Positions 37,849 through 47,810 of a stretch of DNA of 64,000 nucleotides are shown piece after piece. The notes under the pieces were generated by a model. That model was given only the letters and a program-made list of their open reading frames with translations. It did not search any database and had not been told where the DNA came from. The stretch's first letter is position 1. Each line of letters starts with the position of its first letter. Position numbers and translations under genes: made by a program. The DNA is from Herbiconiux gentiana (lineage in GTDB: Bacteria > Actinomycetota > Actinomycetes > Actinomycetales > Microbacteriaceae): positions 124,001 through 188,000 of the forward strand of contig NZ_JANTEZ010000001.1 in NCBI RefSeq assembly GCF_024978135.1, written 5' to 3'.

Positions 37849-38100
37849 GTGCAAATCCTTCAGGTCATCCTCCAGGTGGTTCTCGCCATCACGAGCCTGC
37901 TTCTGACACTCCTCATCCTGCTCCACAAGGGGCGCGGTGGCGGTCTGTCCGACATGTTCGGCGGCGGCGTCACGTCCAACCTGGGAGCGTCCGGCGTCGC
38001 CGAGCGCAACCTGAACCGCATCACCGTCATCCTGGGGCTCGTCTGGGTCGCCAGCATCATCGTGCTCGGGCTGATCACCAAGTTCGACACGGGACTGTAG
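37849..38100 (+). CDS. secG: Preprotein translocase subunit SecG
   Basis: An 83-residue SecG, the small partner of SecYE. Two membrane helices (about 4-24 and 56-76) flank the conserved cytoplasmic loop HKGRGGGLSDMFGGGV. The GTG at 37849 has AAAGG upstream. Downstream of tpiA and upstream of rbpA is its normal place in actinobacteria. Confidence 0.96.
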   Translation: MQILQVILQVVLAITSLLLTLLILLHKGRGGGLSDMFGGGVTSNLGASGVAERNLNRITVILGLVWVASIIVLGLITKFDTGL

Positions 38101-38111
38101 GGGGAATACGA

Positions 38112-38474
38112 ATGGCTTCAGGAGGAAGTGCGATCCGCGGATCGCGCGTCGGCGCCGGTCCGATGGGGGAGCAGGACCGCGGTTTCCACGCGGAGCGCAT
38201 CCAGGTCTCGTACTGGGACGCCCTCGGCAACGAGACGGTGCGCTACTTCGCGGCGAACCTGCCCGACGAGGAGATCCCCGAGGTCATCGACTGCCCGACC
38301 TCGGGTCTGCCCGCCGGTCGCGACAAGGCCAACCCGCCGTCGGTCGCCAAGCTCGAGCCCTACAAGACGCACCTCGCCTACGTGAAGGAGCGCCGCACCG
38401 AGCAGGAGGCCGAGCAGCTGCTCGAAGACGCTCTGACCCAGCTGCGCGAGCGTCGCGGCACGGTCGCCAAGTAG
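38112..38474 (+). CDS. rbpA: RNA polymerase-binding protein RbpA
   Basis: A 120-residue RbpA, the actinobacterial factor that binds the principal sigma factor and stabilises the open promoter complex. An N-terminal flexible part (AIRGSRVGAGPM) is followed by a core with RIQVSYWDALGNETVRYFAA and a C-terminal sigma-interaction helix region ending EDALTQLRERRG. Only one Cys (in DCPTSG) is present, so it is not a classical zinc site. It starts 11 bases after secG. A very strong hairpin follows. Confidence 0.96.
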   Translation: MASGGSAIRGSRVGAGPMGEQDRGFHAERIQVSYWDALGNETVRYFAANLPDEEIPEVIDCPTSGLPAGRDKANPPSVAKLEPYKTHLAYVKERRTEQEAEQLLEDALTQLRERRGTVAK

Positions 38475-38516
38475 CTCGGACCGAAGCACAGCAGCACGTC
38501 GGCACGTCAGCACGGA

Positions 38517-38549
38517 AAAGGGAGGCTCTCGATTCGAGAGCCTCCCTTT
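38517..38549. terminator. Strong two-way terminator between rbpA and pgl
   Basis: Arms 38517-38530 and 38536-38549 form a perfect 14-bp stem (AAAGGGAGGCTCTC) with a 5-nt loop. It has A residues on one side and T residues on the other, so it can stop both convergent transcripts. Confidence 0.92.
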
Positions 38550-38577
38550 CGCGTACCCGGCGCCGCCGGGATGAACC

Positions 38578-39348
38578 TCAGTAGCTGGGAGCGATCAGCG
38601 CCTCGGGAACCTCGGCCGCAGCCTCCTGGTCGACGAAGAACACGGTGCGCTTGCGCCCCTGGGCGCCGGCGACCGGAACCTCGTCGACGCTCGCGCCCGC
38701 CAGGGCCAAGCCGATAGCCGAGGCCTTGTCGGCACCGGCGAGCACCATCCAGATGCGGTCGGCCGACTGGAGCACCGGAAGGGTGAGGCTCAGGCGCTCG
38801 GGCGGAGGCTTGGGCGAGTTGCGCACCGGCACCACCGTGGCGTCGGTGATGCGGATCTCGTCGTGCCCGGGGAAGAGCGAGGCGATGTGCCCGTCGGGCC
38901 CGACACCGAGGAACATGATGTCGAAGCGCGGGAACTCCTTGCCCTCCGGCGCGGCCTCGGCGAGCTCCCGGGCGTAGACCCGGGCCGCCTCGTCGAGGTC
39001 GATGCCGTCGTCGGACGAGGGGAACGCATGCACCTTCGACTCGTCGACCGGAACGTGGTCGAGGAGCGCGCGGCGCGCCTGCAGCTCGTTCCGGTCGGCA
39101 TCGTCGCGGGCCACGAAGCGCTCGTCACCCCACCAGAAGGTGATGCGCGACCAGTCGATCGAGTGCGAGGCGGGGGAGGTGCGGATGGCCTCCAGCACCT
39201 TCTCGCCCATCGTGCCTCCGGTGAGCACGACGTTCGCCTCGTCGAACTCGTCGAGGATGTCGATCATCTTGGTGATGAACCGTGCGGCCACCGAGCCCGC
39301 GAGGGACTCCTTGTCGGGGTGCACGAGGACTCGGCGGTCAGTGGTCAT
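38578..39348 (-). CDS. pgl: 6-phosphogluconolactonase
   Basis: A 256-residue DevB-type lactonase for the second step of the oxidative pentose-phosphate path. The pattern NVVLTGGTMGEKVLEAI, ITFWWGDERFVARDDADRN and IMFLGVGPDGHIASLFPG is diagnostic. It is the last gene of the tkt-tal-pgi-zwf-opcA-pgl run; opcA ends 20 bases before its start. The ATG at 39348 is preceded by GGGACGA. Confidence 0.96.
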   Translation of the reverse strand: MTTDRRVLVHPDKESLAGSVAARFITKMIDILDEFDEANVVLTGGTMGEKVLEAIRTSPASHSIDWSRITFWWGDERFVARDDADRNELQARRALLDHVPVDESKVHAFPSSDDGIDLDEAARVYARELAEAAPEGKEFPRFDIMFLGVGPDGHIASLFPGHDEIRITDATVVPVRNSPKPPPERLSLTLPVLQSADRIWMVLAGADKASAIGLALAGASVDEVPVAGAQGRKRTVFFVDQEAAAEVPEALIAPSY

Positions 39349-39368
39349 CGAATATCGTCCCTACCCTG

Positions 39369-40343
39369 TCAGACCGCGTCGCGGACGCCGGCGTCTTTCG
39401 ACTCCAGCAGCTCGGACAGCCCCTGGGAGATCACTTCACCATACAGGTCGTCCGGATCGAGCCGTCGCAGCTCCTCGGCCAGGCAGTCGCGCAGATTGCG
39501 GCGCGGCAGCGACAGGTCGTGGGTGGGCTGGTTGGGCTGGCTGAGACGGGCCACGTTGGGCACGTCGCGCACCAGTTCGATGTCGCCGCTCTCCCGCGTG
39601 AGGATCACGCCGTGGATACCGCTCGACCCGTTCGACCGCGACAGCAGACCGTACTTCACGGGCACCTGCAGCTGGTGCCGCAGCCAGGCGGCGAGCAGCA
39701 GGGTCGAGGGGGAGTCGGACGCGCCGGAGACCTCGATGGCCGTGACCGGCTCGTAGGGCGGCTGGTCGAGCACCGCGGCGAGCTGGGCGCGCCACAGGGT
39801 GAGGCGCGTCCAGGCGAAGTCGGTGTCGCCCGGGGCGTAGCTCTCGGCCCGGCGCAGCAGCGCCTCGTAGGGGTTCGGCTGGTTCGACGAGTCGGTGATG
39901 CGGCGGGTCGCGATGCGGCCGAGGTCGGACGTCGACACGTCGTCGGGTGCCGCGCCGGGCCACCAGACGACCACGGGGGCGTCGGAGAGGAGCAGCCCGG
40001 TCACGAGCCCCTCCTGGTCGCTCGCCGCGGCGCCGTAGGCGCGCAGCACGACGACCTCGCTCGCCCCGGCGTCGCCGCCGACGCGGATCTGCGCGTCGAG
40101 ACGCGCACCCCGGCCGGTGTTCATGCCGTCGTTCGCGGTGTCGGTGGAGACCACGATGACGCGCATCGGGTGCTCACGGGAGGCGTCGTTGGCCGCCTCG
40201 ATGGCGTCCTCCTCCTCGCCGAGCGAGGTGACGATCACGAGGGTGAGCACCCGGCCCAGGGCGACGGCGCCGCCCTCCTCGCGGATCTTCACCAGGGACT
40301 TCGAGATCTTGCTGGTGGTGGTGTCGGGCAGATCGACGATCAC
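39369..40343 (-). CDS. opcA: Glucose-6-phosphate dehydrogenase assembly protein OpcA
   Basis: A 324-residue OpcA, which activates glucose-6-phosphate dehydrogenase in actinobacteria and cyanobacteria. Family features include the N-terminal VDLPDTTTSKISKSLVKIRE, REHPMRVIVVS, SDAPVVVWWPG and DLAWTRL-like DFAWTRLTLWRAQLA. The GTG at 40343 overlaps the zwf stop (GTGA), showing coupled translation with its partner enzyme. Confidence 0.95.
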   Translation of the reverse strand: MIVDLPDTTTSKISKSLVKIREEGGAVALGRVLTLVIVTSLGEEEDAIEAANDASREHPMRVIVVSTDTANDGMNTGRGARLDAQIRVGGDAGASEVVVLRAYGAAASDQEGLVTGLLLSDAPVVVWWPGAAPDDVSTSDLGRIATRRITDSSNQPNPYEALLRRAESYAPGDTDFAWTRLTLWRAQLAAVLDQPPYEPVTAIEVSGASDSPSTLLLAAWLRHQLQVPVKYGLLSRSNGSSGIHGVILTRESGDIELVRDVPNVARLSQPNQPTHDLSLPRRNLRDCLAEELRRLDPDDLYGEVISQGLSELLESKDAGVRDAV

Positions 40344-41881
40344 GGGCGTCTCCAAACTCTTCCGTCGCGGGCCAGCAGTTCGTCGGCCGAAGCGGGGCCC
40401 CAGGTTCCGGGACGGTACTGCTCGGGCTGGCCCTGGGTGCTCCAGTACTCTTCGATGGGGTCGAGGATCATCCACGACAGCTCCACCTCGCGCTGACGCG
40501 GGAACAGGGGCGGGTCGCCGAGCAGCACGTCGAGGATGAGCCGCTCGTAGGCCTCGGGGCTCGCCTCGGTGAAGGCGTGGCCGTAGCCGAAGTCCATGGT
40601 GACGTCGCGCACCTGCACGCCGGCGCCCGGCACCTTCGAGCCGAAGCGGATGGTCACTCCCTCGTCGGGCTGAACCCGGATCACCAGGGCGTTCTGCCCC
40701 AGCTCCGAGGTCTGACTCTCGGCGAAGAGGTACTGCGGGGCGCGCTTGAACACGACCGCGATCTCGGTGACGCGACGGCCGAGGCGCTTGCCGGCGCGGA
40801 GGTAGAACGGCACCCCGGCCCAGCGGCGCGTTCCCACGTCGAGCTTGACCGCGGCGTAGGTCTCGGTGGTGGACTGCGGGTTCATGCCGTCTTCCTCGAG
40901 GAAGCCGAGCACCTTCTCGCCGCCCTGCCAGCCGCCGGAGTACTGCCCGCGGGCGGTCACCGTGCTGAGGTCGTCGGGCAGCTTCACCGCGGCGAGCACC
41001 TTCTCCTTCTCGGCGCGCAGGTCGGCGGCGTCGAACGAGATCGGCTCCTCCATGGCCGTGAGGGCCATCAGCTGGAGCAGGTGGTTCTGGATGACGTCGC
41101 GCGCCGCACCGATGCCGTCGTAGTAGCCGGCACGGCCGCCCACCCCGATGTCCTCGGCCATGGTGATCTGCACGTGGTCGACGTAGTTCGCGTTCCAGAT
41201 GGGCTCGTAGAGCTGGTTCGCGAAGCGGAGCGCCAGGATGTTCTGGACGGTCTCCTTGCCGAGGTAGTGGTCGATGCGGAACACCGAGTCGGCCGGGAAG
41301 ACCGACTCGACGACGTCGTTCAGCTCGCGGGCGGTCTTCAGGTCGCTGCCGAAGGGCTTCTCGATGACGACGCGGCGCCAGCGGCCCTCCTGCTGGTCGG
41401 CCAGCCCGGAGCGGCGCAGCTGTTCGGTGACGAGCGGGAACGCCTTCGGCGGGATCGACAGGTAGAAGGCGTAGTTGCCCATCGTGCCGCGGTCGCGGTC
41501 GAGCTCGTCGATCGTCTCCTTCAGCTGCTCGAAGGCCGCGTCGTCGTCGAACTCGCCCGAGACGAAGCGGATGCCCTCGGACAGCTGACGCCACACGTCC
41601 TCGTCGAACGGGGTGCGGGAGTGCTCCTTGACGGCGTCGTGCACGACGCGCTCGAAGTCCTGGTCCTCCCAGTCGCGCCGGGCGAAGCCGACGAGGGAGA
41701 AGCCGGGCGGCAGGAGGCCGCGGCTGGCGAGGTCGTAGACCGCCGGCATCAGCTTCTTGCGCGAGAGGTCGCCGGTGACACCGAAGATCACGAGGCCGGA
41801 GGGGCCCGCGATGCGGTTCAGACGGCGATCTGTGGGAAGCCGGAGCGGGTTGTACTCCGGGGTGATCTCAACGGGAGGCAT
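40340..41881 (-). CDS. zwf: Glucose-6-phosphate dehydrogenase
   Basis: A 513-residue Zwf, feeding glucose-6-phosphate into the oxidative pentose-phosphate path with NADPH production. The dinucleotide motif is VIFGVTGDLSRKKLMPAVYD and the active-site motif RIDHYLGKETVQN, with FGSDLKTA and EKPFG nearby. It ends with GTWGPASADELLARDGRVWR. The ATG at 41881 has AGGAG upstream. It lies 29 bases after pgi and overlaps opcA by 4 bases. Confidence 0.98.
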   Translation of the reverse strand: MPPVEITPEYNPLRLPTDRRLNRIAGPSGLVIFGVTGDLSRKKLMPAVYDLASRGLLPPGFSLVGFARRDWEDQDFERVVHDAVKEHSRTPFDEDVWRQLSEGIRFVSGEFDDDAAFEQLKETIDELDRDRGTMGNYAFYLSIPPKAFPLVTEQLRRSGLADQQEGRWRRVVIEKPFGSDLKTARELNDVVESVFPADSVFRIDHYLGKETVQNILALRFANQLYEPIWNANYVDHVQITMAEDIGVGGRAGYYDGIGAARDVIQNHLLQLMALTAMEEPISFDAADLRAEKEKVLAAVKLPDDLSTVTARGQYSGGWQGGEKVLGFLEEDGMNPQSTTETYAAVKLDVGTRRWAGVPFYLRAGKRLGRRVTEIAVVFKRAPQYLFAESQTSELGQNALVIRVQPDEGVTIRFGSKVPGAGVQVRDVTMDFGYGHAFTEASPEAYERLILDVLLGDPPLFPRQREVELSWMILDPIEEYWSTQGQPEQYRPGTWGPASADELLARDGRVWRRP

Positions 41882-41910
41882 TGATCTCCTAGGTTCGGGG
41901 CCGGACCTCC

Positions 41911-43515
41911 TCAGCGCAGGACGCTGAGGAGGGTCGCGGAATCGAGGGACGCGTCAGTGAGGTTCAGTCGCAGCACGGGCCGGCCGTGCTGCTCGAGGAC
42001 GGCGGCATCACCCGCGGCCTGGGCCTGGATGAGCTGGCCGAAGCTGAACGGGCGGTCGGGGATGGCGAGGTCGGCGCCGGTGTCGGCGGTGATCTGCAGG
42101 AACACGCCGGTGGCCGGGCCGCCCTTGTGGTACTGCCCCGTCGAGTGCAGGAACCGGGGGCCCCAGCCGAAGGTGACGGGACGCCCGGAGCGGGCGGCGA
42201 GCAGGTCGCGCAGCTCGGCGAGCTGCGGCAGCGCCGTGCGGTCGACGTACGCCATGACCGCGAGGTAGCCGTTCGCCGGCAGCGAGCCGATCAGGGCGTC
42301 GACGGATGCGCGCACCGACGTCGCTCCCGAGATCACGCCGGCCGTGCCGCGCACCTCGATGCCGTCGTCGACGAACGCGGGCGCCTCGGGTTCGGGGCGG
42401 GAGTCGAGCAGACCGCGGGCGGCCTGCTTCGCCGACTCCACGTCGGGCTGGTCGAACGGGTCGATGCCGAGCAGGCGCCCGGCGACGGCGACCGCGTACT
42501 CCCAGGTGAGCAGCATGGCCCCCAGGGAACCGCTGATCAGCACCTCGCCGGGGTGACGCTCGCGCAGGTGGAACTCGTTCGCGTCGGCGACCAGCCGCAC
42601 GATCTGCAGATCGGGCAGGTGCTCGGACAGCTCGGGGGAGTCGACGTCGAGCACGACGGGCAGGAGACCCTTGCCGTCTTTGCCCGTCGACTCGGCGATC
42701 AGCTGCTCGGCCCAGTCGGCGAAGCCCACGATGTGGGTTCCGTCGGAGACGATGCCGGTCTTGTCGCGGAGCGGGGTGGCTCCGGCGATCGCGGCCCCGA
42801 GGATGAGGCCGAAGTTCTCGTCGCCGTCCTCCGCGAGGTTCAGCGAGATCGCCTCGGCCTCGTCGAGCAGCTCGTCGATCGCCGCACCGGCGAGCCCCGA
42901 GGGCACGAGCCCGAAGGCGGTGAGCGCCGAGTAGCGCCCGCCCACGTCGGGGTCGGCCAGGAACACGCGGTAGCCGGCCGCCCGGGCCTCGGCCTCGAGC
43001 GGCGAACCGGGATCGGTGACGATCACGATGCGCTCGGCCGGGTCGATGCCCGCGGCGCGGAACGCCGCCTCGTAGGCCCGGCGCTGGCTGTCCGTCTCGA
43101 GCGTTCCGCCCGACTTCGACGAGGCGATCAGCACCGTCGAGGCCAGACGGTCATCGAGCGCGGCCCGGATCTGCTCCGGCGCGGTCGAGTCGAGGATGGT
43201 GAGCTCGACACCCAGTGTCTTCGTGATGACCTCGGGGGCGAGCGAGGAGCCGCCCATGCCCGCGAGCACGAAGTGGTCGATCCCGGCGGAGAGGAACTCG
43301 GCGCGCAGCGCCTCGATCTCGGCGACGAGCGGACGCGAGACGGAGACTGCCTCGACCCAGCCGAGCCGCTTGGAGGCCTCCGCCTCCGCGGCTGAACCCC
43401 ACAGCGTGGGGTTCAGCGCGGTGATGCCGGAGGCGACGAGGTCGCCCACCAGCACCGGGACCTGTGCCTGGACGGCCGCTCGCGCGTCGCCCGACACATG
43501 GATGGCGATCGTCAT
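41911..43515 (-). CDS. pgi: Glucose-6-phosphate isomerase
   Basis: A 534-residue Pgi of the bacterial type found next to tal. SIS-fold motifs are [13 protein letters not shown] and [14 protein letters not shown]; further on come [26 protein letters not shown] and the C-terminal [13 protein letters not shown] with the active-site His and Lys. It sits between tal and zwf, so the operon joins glycolysis and the pentose-phosphate path. The ATG at 43515 overlaps the tal stop (ATGA). Confidence 0.96.
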   Translation of the reverse strand: MTIAIHVSGDARAAVQAQVPVLVGDLVASGITALNPTLWGSAAEAEASKRLGWVEAVSVSRPLVAEIEALRAEFLSAGIDHFVLAGMGGSSLAPEVITKTLGVELTILDSTAPEQIRAALDDRLASTVLIASSKSGGTLETDSQRRAYEAAFRAAGIDPAERIVIVTDPGSPLEAEARAAGYRVFLADPDVGGRYSALTAFGLVPSGLAGAAIDELLDEAEAISLNLAEDGDENFGLILGAAIAGATPLRDKTGIVSDGTHIVGFADWAEQLIAESTGKDGKGLLPVVLDVDSPELSEHLPDLQIVRLVADANEFHLRERHPGEVLISGSLGAMLLTWEYAVAVAGRLLGIDPFDQPDVESAKQAARGLLDSRPEPEAPAFVDDGIEVRGTAGVISGATSVRASVDALIGSLPANGYLAVMAYVDRTALPQLAELRDLLAARSGRPVTFGWGPRFLHSTGQYHKGGPATGVFLQITADTGADLAIPDRPFSFGQLIQAQAAGDAAVLEQHGRPVLRLNLTDASLDSATLLSVLR

Positions 43516-44618
43516 TCAGCAGCCTTCAGGGCGGCGGTGACGGTGTCGAGCAGCTCGTTCCAGGACACGATGAACTTCTCGACGCCCTCCTTCTCGAGCA
43601 GCTCGGTGACCTCGGCGTACGAGATGCCCAGGGCGCCGATGGCGTCGAGCACCTTGTTGGCCTCGGCGTAGGAGTGGGCGATGGTGTCACCGCGCACCTC
43701 GCCGTGGTCGGAGAGGGCCTCGAGGGTCTTCTCGGGCATCGTGTTGACGACCGACGGGGCGGCCAGCTCGACGACGTAGGCGGTGTCGGGAACGCTCGGG
43801 TCCTTCACACCGGTCGACGCCCAGAGCGGACGCTGGGTGTTCGCGCCGCCCTCGAGCAGCAGCAGGGCGCGCTCGGTGGCGAAGGCCTGGGTCCAGACCT
43901 CGTAGGCGAGCTGGGCGTTGGCGATGCCGGCCTTGCTCTTCAGCGCGAGCGCCTCGTCGGTGCCGATGGCGGTGAGGCGCTTGTCGATCTCGGTGTCGAC
44001 GCGCGACACGAAGAACGAGGCGACCGAGTGGATCTTCGACAGGTCGTGGCCCGCCTCCTTGGCCTTCTCGAGGCCGGAGAGGTAGGCGTTGATGACGTCG
44101 CGGTAGCGCTCGAGCGAGAAGATCAGCGTGACGTTCACCGAGATGCCGGCGGCGATGGTCTCGGTGATCGCCTCGAGGCCCTCGACGGTCGCGGGGATCT
44201 TGATCAGCACGTTCTCGCGGTCGACCTTGGCCGACAGCGCCTTCGCCTGGGCGATGGTGCCCTGGGCGTCGTGCGCGAGACCCGGCTCGACCTCGATCGA
44301 GACGCGGCCGTCGAAGCCCTTGGTGGCGTCGTAGATCGGCTTGAAGATGTCGCTGGCCGCGGCGACGTCGTCGGTGGTGATCTCGAACACGGCGTCGGTG
44401 ACGTCGGTGTTCGTGGCGGCCAGCGCGGCGACCTGCTCGCTGTACGACTCGCCGTTGGCGAGCGCGGCCGCGAAGATCGTCGGGTTGGTGGTGACGCCCA
44501 CGACGTTCTTCTCGTCGATGAGCTTCTGCAGCCCGCCGGAGGAGATGCGCTCGCGCGACAGGTCGTCGAGCCAGATCGAGACCCCGACGTCGGACAGCTT
44601 CTGAGTGTTCTCAGTCAT
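43512..44618 (-). CDS. tal: Transaldolase
   Basis: A 368-residue TIM-barrel transaldolase of the non-oxidative pentose-phosphate path. [39 protein letters not shown] and NVLIKIPAT with the Schiff-base Lys are clear, as are [16 protein letters not shown] and [12 protein letters not shown]. The ATG at 44618 follows AGAGAGAAGA. It is co-translated with pgi through a 4-base overlap and lies 39 bases after tkt. Confidence 0.98.
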   Translation of the reverse strand: MTENTQKLSDVGVSIWLDDLSRERISSGGLQKLIDEKNVVGVTTNPTIFAAALANGESYSEQVAALAATNTDVTDAVFEITTDDVAAASDIFKPIYDATKGFDGRVSIEVEPGLAHDAQGTIAQAKALSAKVDRENVLIKIPATVEGLEAITETIAAGISVNVTLIFSLERYRDVINAYLSGLEKAKEAGHDLSKIHSVASFFVSRVDTEIDKRLTAIGTDEALALKSKAGIANAQLAYEVWTQAFATERALLLLEGGANTQRPLWASTGVKDPSVPDTAYVVELAAPSVVNTMPEKTLEALSDHGEVRGDTIAHSYAEANKVLDAIGALGISYAEVTELLEKEGVEKFIVSWNELLDTVTAALKAAE

Positions 44619-44657
44619 TTCTTCTTCTCTCTTGATTTCTCGGCCGTCTGAGCGGAC

Positions 44658-46751
44658 TCAGAGCGCGGCGAGTGACGACTTGGCGGCTTCGACCGCCGCT
44701 TCGGCGGTGATGCCGAACTCGCGGAACAGCGTCTTGTAGTCGGCCGAGGCACCGAAGTGCTCGATCGACACGCTGCGGCCGGCGTCGCCGATGTACGTGC
44801 GCCAGCCCATGTCGATGCCGGCCTCGACCGAGACGCGGGCCTTGACGGCGGCGGGGAGCACGGACTCCTTGTACTCCTCGCTCTGCTCCTCGAACCATTC
44901 GAGGGAGGGCGCGGAGACGACGCGGGCGTTGATGCCCTCGCCGGCGAGGATCGAACGGGCCTCGACGGCCAGCTGCACCTCGGAGCCCGTGGCGATGAAG
45001 ATCACGTCGGGGGTTCCGTTCGGCGCCTCGGCGAGCACGTACGCGCCCTTCGAGACGTTCTTCGCCGAGGCGAAGACCTCACCGGAGGCGTCGCCGTCGC
45101 CGCGTTCGAACACCGGGATGTTCTGGCGGGTGAGCGCGATGCCGGCCGGGTTGTGCTTGCGGCCGAGGATGGTCAGCCAGGCGTGGCCGACCTCGTTGGC
45201 GTCGGCGGGGCGCACGACGTCGAGCCCGGGGATGGCCCGCAGCACGGTGAGCTGCTCGACCGGCTGGTGGGTCGGGCCGTCTTCGCCGAGGGCCACGGAG
45301 TCGTGGGTCCAGACGAAGATCGAGGGCACCTTCATCAGGGCGGCCAGACGCACCGCGGGGCGCATGTAGTCGCTGAAGATGAGGAAGGTGCCGCCGAACG
45401 GGCGGGTCTTGCCGTGCAGCACGATGCCGTTCAGGATCGAGCCCATCGCGTGCTCGCGGATGCCGAAGTGCAGCACGCGGCCGTAGGGGTTGCCCGACCA
45501 CTCGTGGGTGGAGTGCTCCGACGGCACGAACGACGCGGCCGACTCGATGGTGGTGTTGTTCGACTCGGCGAGGTCGGCCGAACCGCCCCAGAACTCGGGC
45601 AGCACGGGAGCGAGGGCGTTGATGACCTTGCCCGACGCGGCACGGGTCGAGACGTCCTTGCCCGCCTCGAACACGGGGAGCGCATCCTCGAGGCCCTCGG
45701 GGAGCTCGCCGGCCTCGAGACGGTCGAGCAGCTCCTTCTTCTCGGGGTTGGCGGCGGCCCAGGCGTCGAAGCCCTTCTGCCACTCCGCGCGCTCCTCGGA
45801 GCCGCGCTGGAGCGCCTTGCGGGTGTGCTCGATGACGTCGTCGTCGACCTGGAAGTGCTGCTCCGGGTCGAAGCCGACGATCTCCTTGAGGCCCTTCAGC
45901 TCGTCGGCGCCGAGCGCCGAGCCGTGGATCTTGCCGGTGTTCTGCTTCTTCGGCGACGGCCACCCGATGATGGTCTTCAGGATGATCAGCGAGGGCTTCG
46001 AGGTCTCGGCCTTCGCCTCCTCGATCGCGTCGAAGAGGGCCTGCACGTCTTCGACGTACTCGCCCGTCTTCTTCCAGTCGACCACCTGCACGTGCCAGTG
46101 ATAGGCCTCGTAGCGGGCCTTGACGTCTTCGGTGAAGGCGATGTTCGTGTCGTCCTCGATCGAGATCTGGTTCGAGTCGTAGATCGCGATCAGGTTGCCG
46201 AGCTGCTGGTGGCCGGCGAGCGAGGACGCCTCGCTGGTGACACCCTCCTCCATGTCGCCGTCGCCGGCGATCACGTAGGTGAAGTGGTCGAACGGGCTGG
46301 TGCCGGGTTCGGCCTCGGGGTCGAACAGACCGCGCTCGAAGCGCTGGGCGTAGGCGAAGCCGACCGAGGAGGCGAGGCCCTGGCCGAGCGGGCCGGTGGT
46401 GATCTCGACGCCCTTGGTGTGGCCGTATTCGGGGTGGCCGGGGGTGAGCGAACCCCAGGTGCGGAGCGCCTTCAGGTCGTCGAGCTCGAGGCCGTAGCCG
46501 CCCAGGTAGAGCTGGATGTACTGGGTGAGCGAGGAGTGGCCCACGGAGAGGATGAAGCGGTCGCGACCGAGCCAGTCCTGATCGGCGGGGTCTTTGCGCA
46601 TGACCTTCTGGAACAGCAGGTACGCGGCAGGAGCGAGGCTGATCGCCGTGCCCGGGTGCCCGTTGCCGACCTTCTCCACGGCGTCGGCCGCGAGGATCTT
46701 GGCGGTGGTAACTGCTTTGTCGTCAATGGGTTCCCATTGGAGTGTAGCCAC
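44658..46751 (-). CDS. tkt: Transketolase
   Basis: A 697-residue thiamine-diphosphate enzyme that moves two-carbon units between sugar phosphates. VGNGHPGTAISLAPAAYLLF, LSVGHSSLTQYIQLYLGG, the ThDP/Mg motif IAGDGDMEEGVTSEASSLAG, and FGIREHAMGSILNG with DYMRPAVRLAALM are standard. The GTG at 46751 gives the usual N-terminus; a TTG at 46808 would add 19 residues but lies on a TATGAT hexamer that looks like this gene's own -10, so it should not be transcribed. It heads the tkt-tal-pgi-zwf-opcA-pgl operon. Confidence 0.96.
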   Translation of the reverse strand: MATLQWEPIDDKAVTTAKILAADAVEKVGNGHPGTAISLAPAAYLLFQKVMRKDPADQDWLGRDRFILSVGHSSLTQYIQLYLGGYGLELDDLKALRTWGSLTPGHPEYGHTKGVEITTGPLGQGLASSVGFAYAQRFERGLFDPEAEPGTSPFDHFTYVIAGDGDMEEGVTSEASSLAGHQQLGNLIAIYDSNQISIEDDTNIAFTEDVKARYEAYHWHVQVVDWKKTGEYVEDVQALFDAIEEAKAETSKPSLIILKTIIGWPSPKKQNTGKIHGSALGADELKGLKEIVGFDPEQHFQVDDDVIEHTRKALQRGSEERAEWQKGFDAWAAANPEKKELLDRLEAGELPEGLEDALPVFEAGKDVSTRAASGKVINALAPVLPEFWGGSADLAESNNTTIESAASFVPSEHSTHEWSGNPYGRVLHFGIREHAMGSILNGIVLHGKTRPFGGTFLIFSDYMRPAVRLAALMKVPSIFVWTHDSVALGEDGPTHQPVEQLTVLRAIPGLDVVRPADANEVGHAWLTILGRKHNPAGIALTRQNIPVFERGDGDASGEVFASAKNVSKGAYVLAEAPNGTPDVIFIATGSEVQLAVEARSILAGEGINARVVSAPSLEWFEEQSEEYKESVLPAAVKARVSVEAGIDMGWRTYIGDAGRSVSIEHFGASADYKTLFREFGITAEAAVEAAKSSLAAL

Positions 46752-46807
46752 GAGGAAATTCGACCCCTTCTCGAGTGTGCGGACCAGTTCAAGGCCCGGG
46801 TTCTCCA

Positions 46808-46813
46808 ATCATA
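46808..46813 (-). promoter_or_regulatory. -10 hexamer of the tkt operon
   Basis: TATGAT on the minus strand would start transcription near 46801, about 50 nt before the tkt GTG. The ctaB -10 lies 33 bases away on the other strand. Confidence 0.45.
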
Positions 46814-46845
46814 TCGAGGCGGACGGGCGCAGCCGTTCGATCCAA

Positions 46846-46851
46846 TACACT
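46846..46851 (+). promoter_or_regulatory. -10 hexamer of ctaB
   Basis: TACACT would start transcription near 46858, about 32 nt before ctaB, whose ATG has GAGGAG upstream. Confidence 0.4.
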
Positions 46852-46889
46852 TGACATCGGGGACAGCGATGGTCACGTGACGAGGAGTA

Positions 46890-47810
46890 ATGGACGTAGC
46901 GGTAGACGGCCGGGTGGCCGAACGGCAGGTCAGCGCGATGGACAAGGTGCGGGGCTACATCTCCCTCACCAAGCCGCGTGTGATGGAACTGCTGCTCGTC
47001 ACGACCTTCCCCGTGATGATCCTGGCGCAGGGGGGCATCCCGAATCTCTGGCTGGTGCTCGCCACGCTGGTCGGCGGCGCACTGTCGGCCGGCAGCGCCT
47101 CGGCGTTCAACTGCTACATCGACCGCGACATCGACCGGCTGATGGATCGCACCTCGCAACGGCCGCTGGTCACCGGAGTGCTCTCCGACCGTGAAGCCCT
47201 CGTCTTCGCCTGGGCCACCGGCGTCGTCTCGATCGTCTGGCTCGCGCTCACCACGAACTACCTCGCCGCCGCGCTGGCGCTGGTCGCCATCCTCATCTAC
47301 GTGCTGCTCTACACGCTGGTGCTGAAGCGCCGCACCCCGCAGAACATCGTCTGGGGCGGCACCGCCGGCTGCATGCCGGTGCTCATCGGCTGGGCCGCCG
47401 TCACGAACTCCCTCTCCTGGGAGGCGCTCATCCTGTTCGGCATCATCTTCCTCTGGACGCCGCCGCACTACTGGCCGCTGTCGATGAAGTACCGCGACGA
47501 CTACAAGACCGCCGGCGTGCCCATGCTCGCCGTGGTGCGCGGCCGGGTCGTCGTGGGCCTGCAGATCGTGCTCTACGCCTGGGCGATGGTGGCGTGCTCG
47601 CTGCTGCTCATCCCGGTCGGCCACATGGGGCTCGTCTACACCGCCACCGCCGTCCTCGCGGGAGCCTGGTTCCTCTACGAGTCGCACCGGCTGTACAGCC
47701 GCTCCATCCGCGATCTCAGCATCAAGCCGATGCGCGTGTTCCACGGCTCGATCACCTACCTCACGCTGGTCTTCCTCGCCGTCGCGATCGACCCGCTGCT
47801 GCCGTTCTGA
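46890..47810 (+). CDS. ctaB: Protoheme IX farnesyltransferase (heme O synthase)
   Basis: A 306-residue UbiA-type membrane prenyltransferase that adds farnesyl to heme B to make heme O for the cytochrome oxidase. About nine membrane helices. The first Asp-rich motif is [19 protein letters not shown] and the second region is [30 protein letters not shown] is the typical N-terminal segment. The ATG at 46890 has GAGGAG. The next gene, ctaA, starts inside its stop codon (TGATG). Confidence 0.97.
   Translation: MDVAVDGRVAERQVSAMDKVRGYISLTKPRVMELLLVTTFPVMILAQGGIPNLWLVLATLVGGALSAGSASAFNCYIDRDIDRLMDRTSQRPLVTGVLSDREALVFAWATGVVSIVWLALTTNYLAAALALVAILIYVLLYTLVLKRRTPQNIVWGGTAGCMPVLIGWAAVTNSLSWEALILFGIIFLWTPPHYWPLSMKYRDDYKTAGVPMLAVVRGRVVVGLQIVLYAWAMVACSLLLIPVGHMGLVYTATAVLAGAWFLYESHRLYSRSIRDLSIKPMRVFHGSITYLTLVFLAVAIDPLLPF

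Noticed and set aside
40139-40146. TGTCGGTG copies inside opcA (40139), sufC (52211) and, on the opposite strand, within sufD and fabG
   Set aside because: None is followed 8 nt later by TANNNT or lies before a gene start. Such 8-mers are expected by chance in GC-rich coding DNA.
46752-46808. TTG at 46808 as the tkt start
   Set aside because: It adds 19 residues not seen in known transketolases and overlaps the likely -10 of the gene itself.
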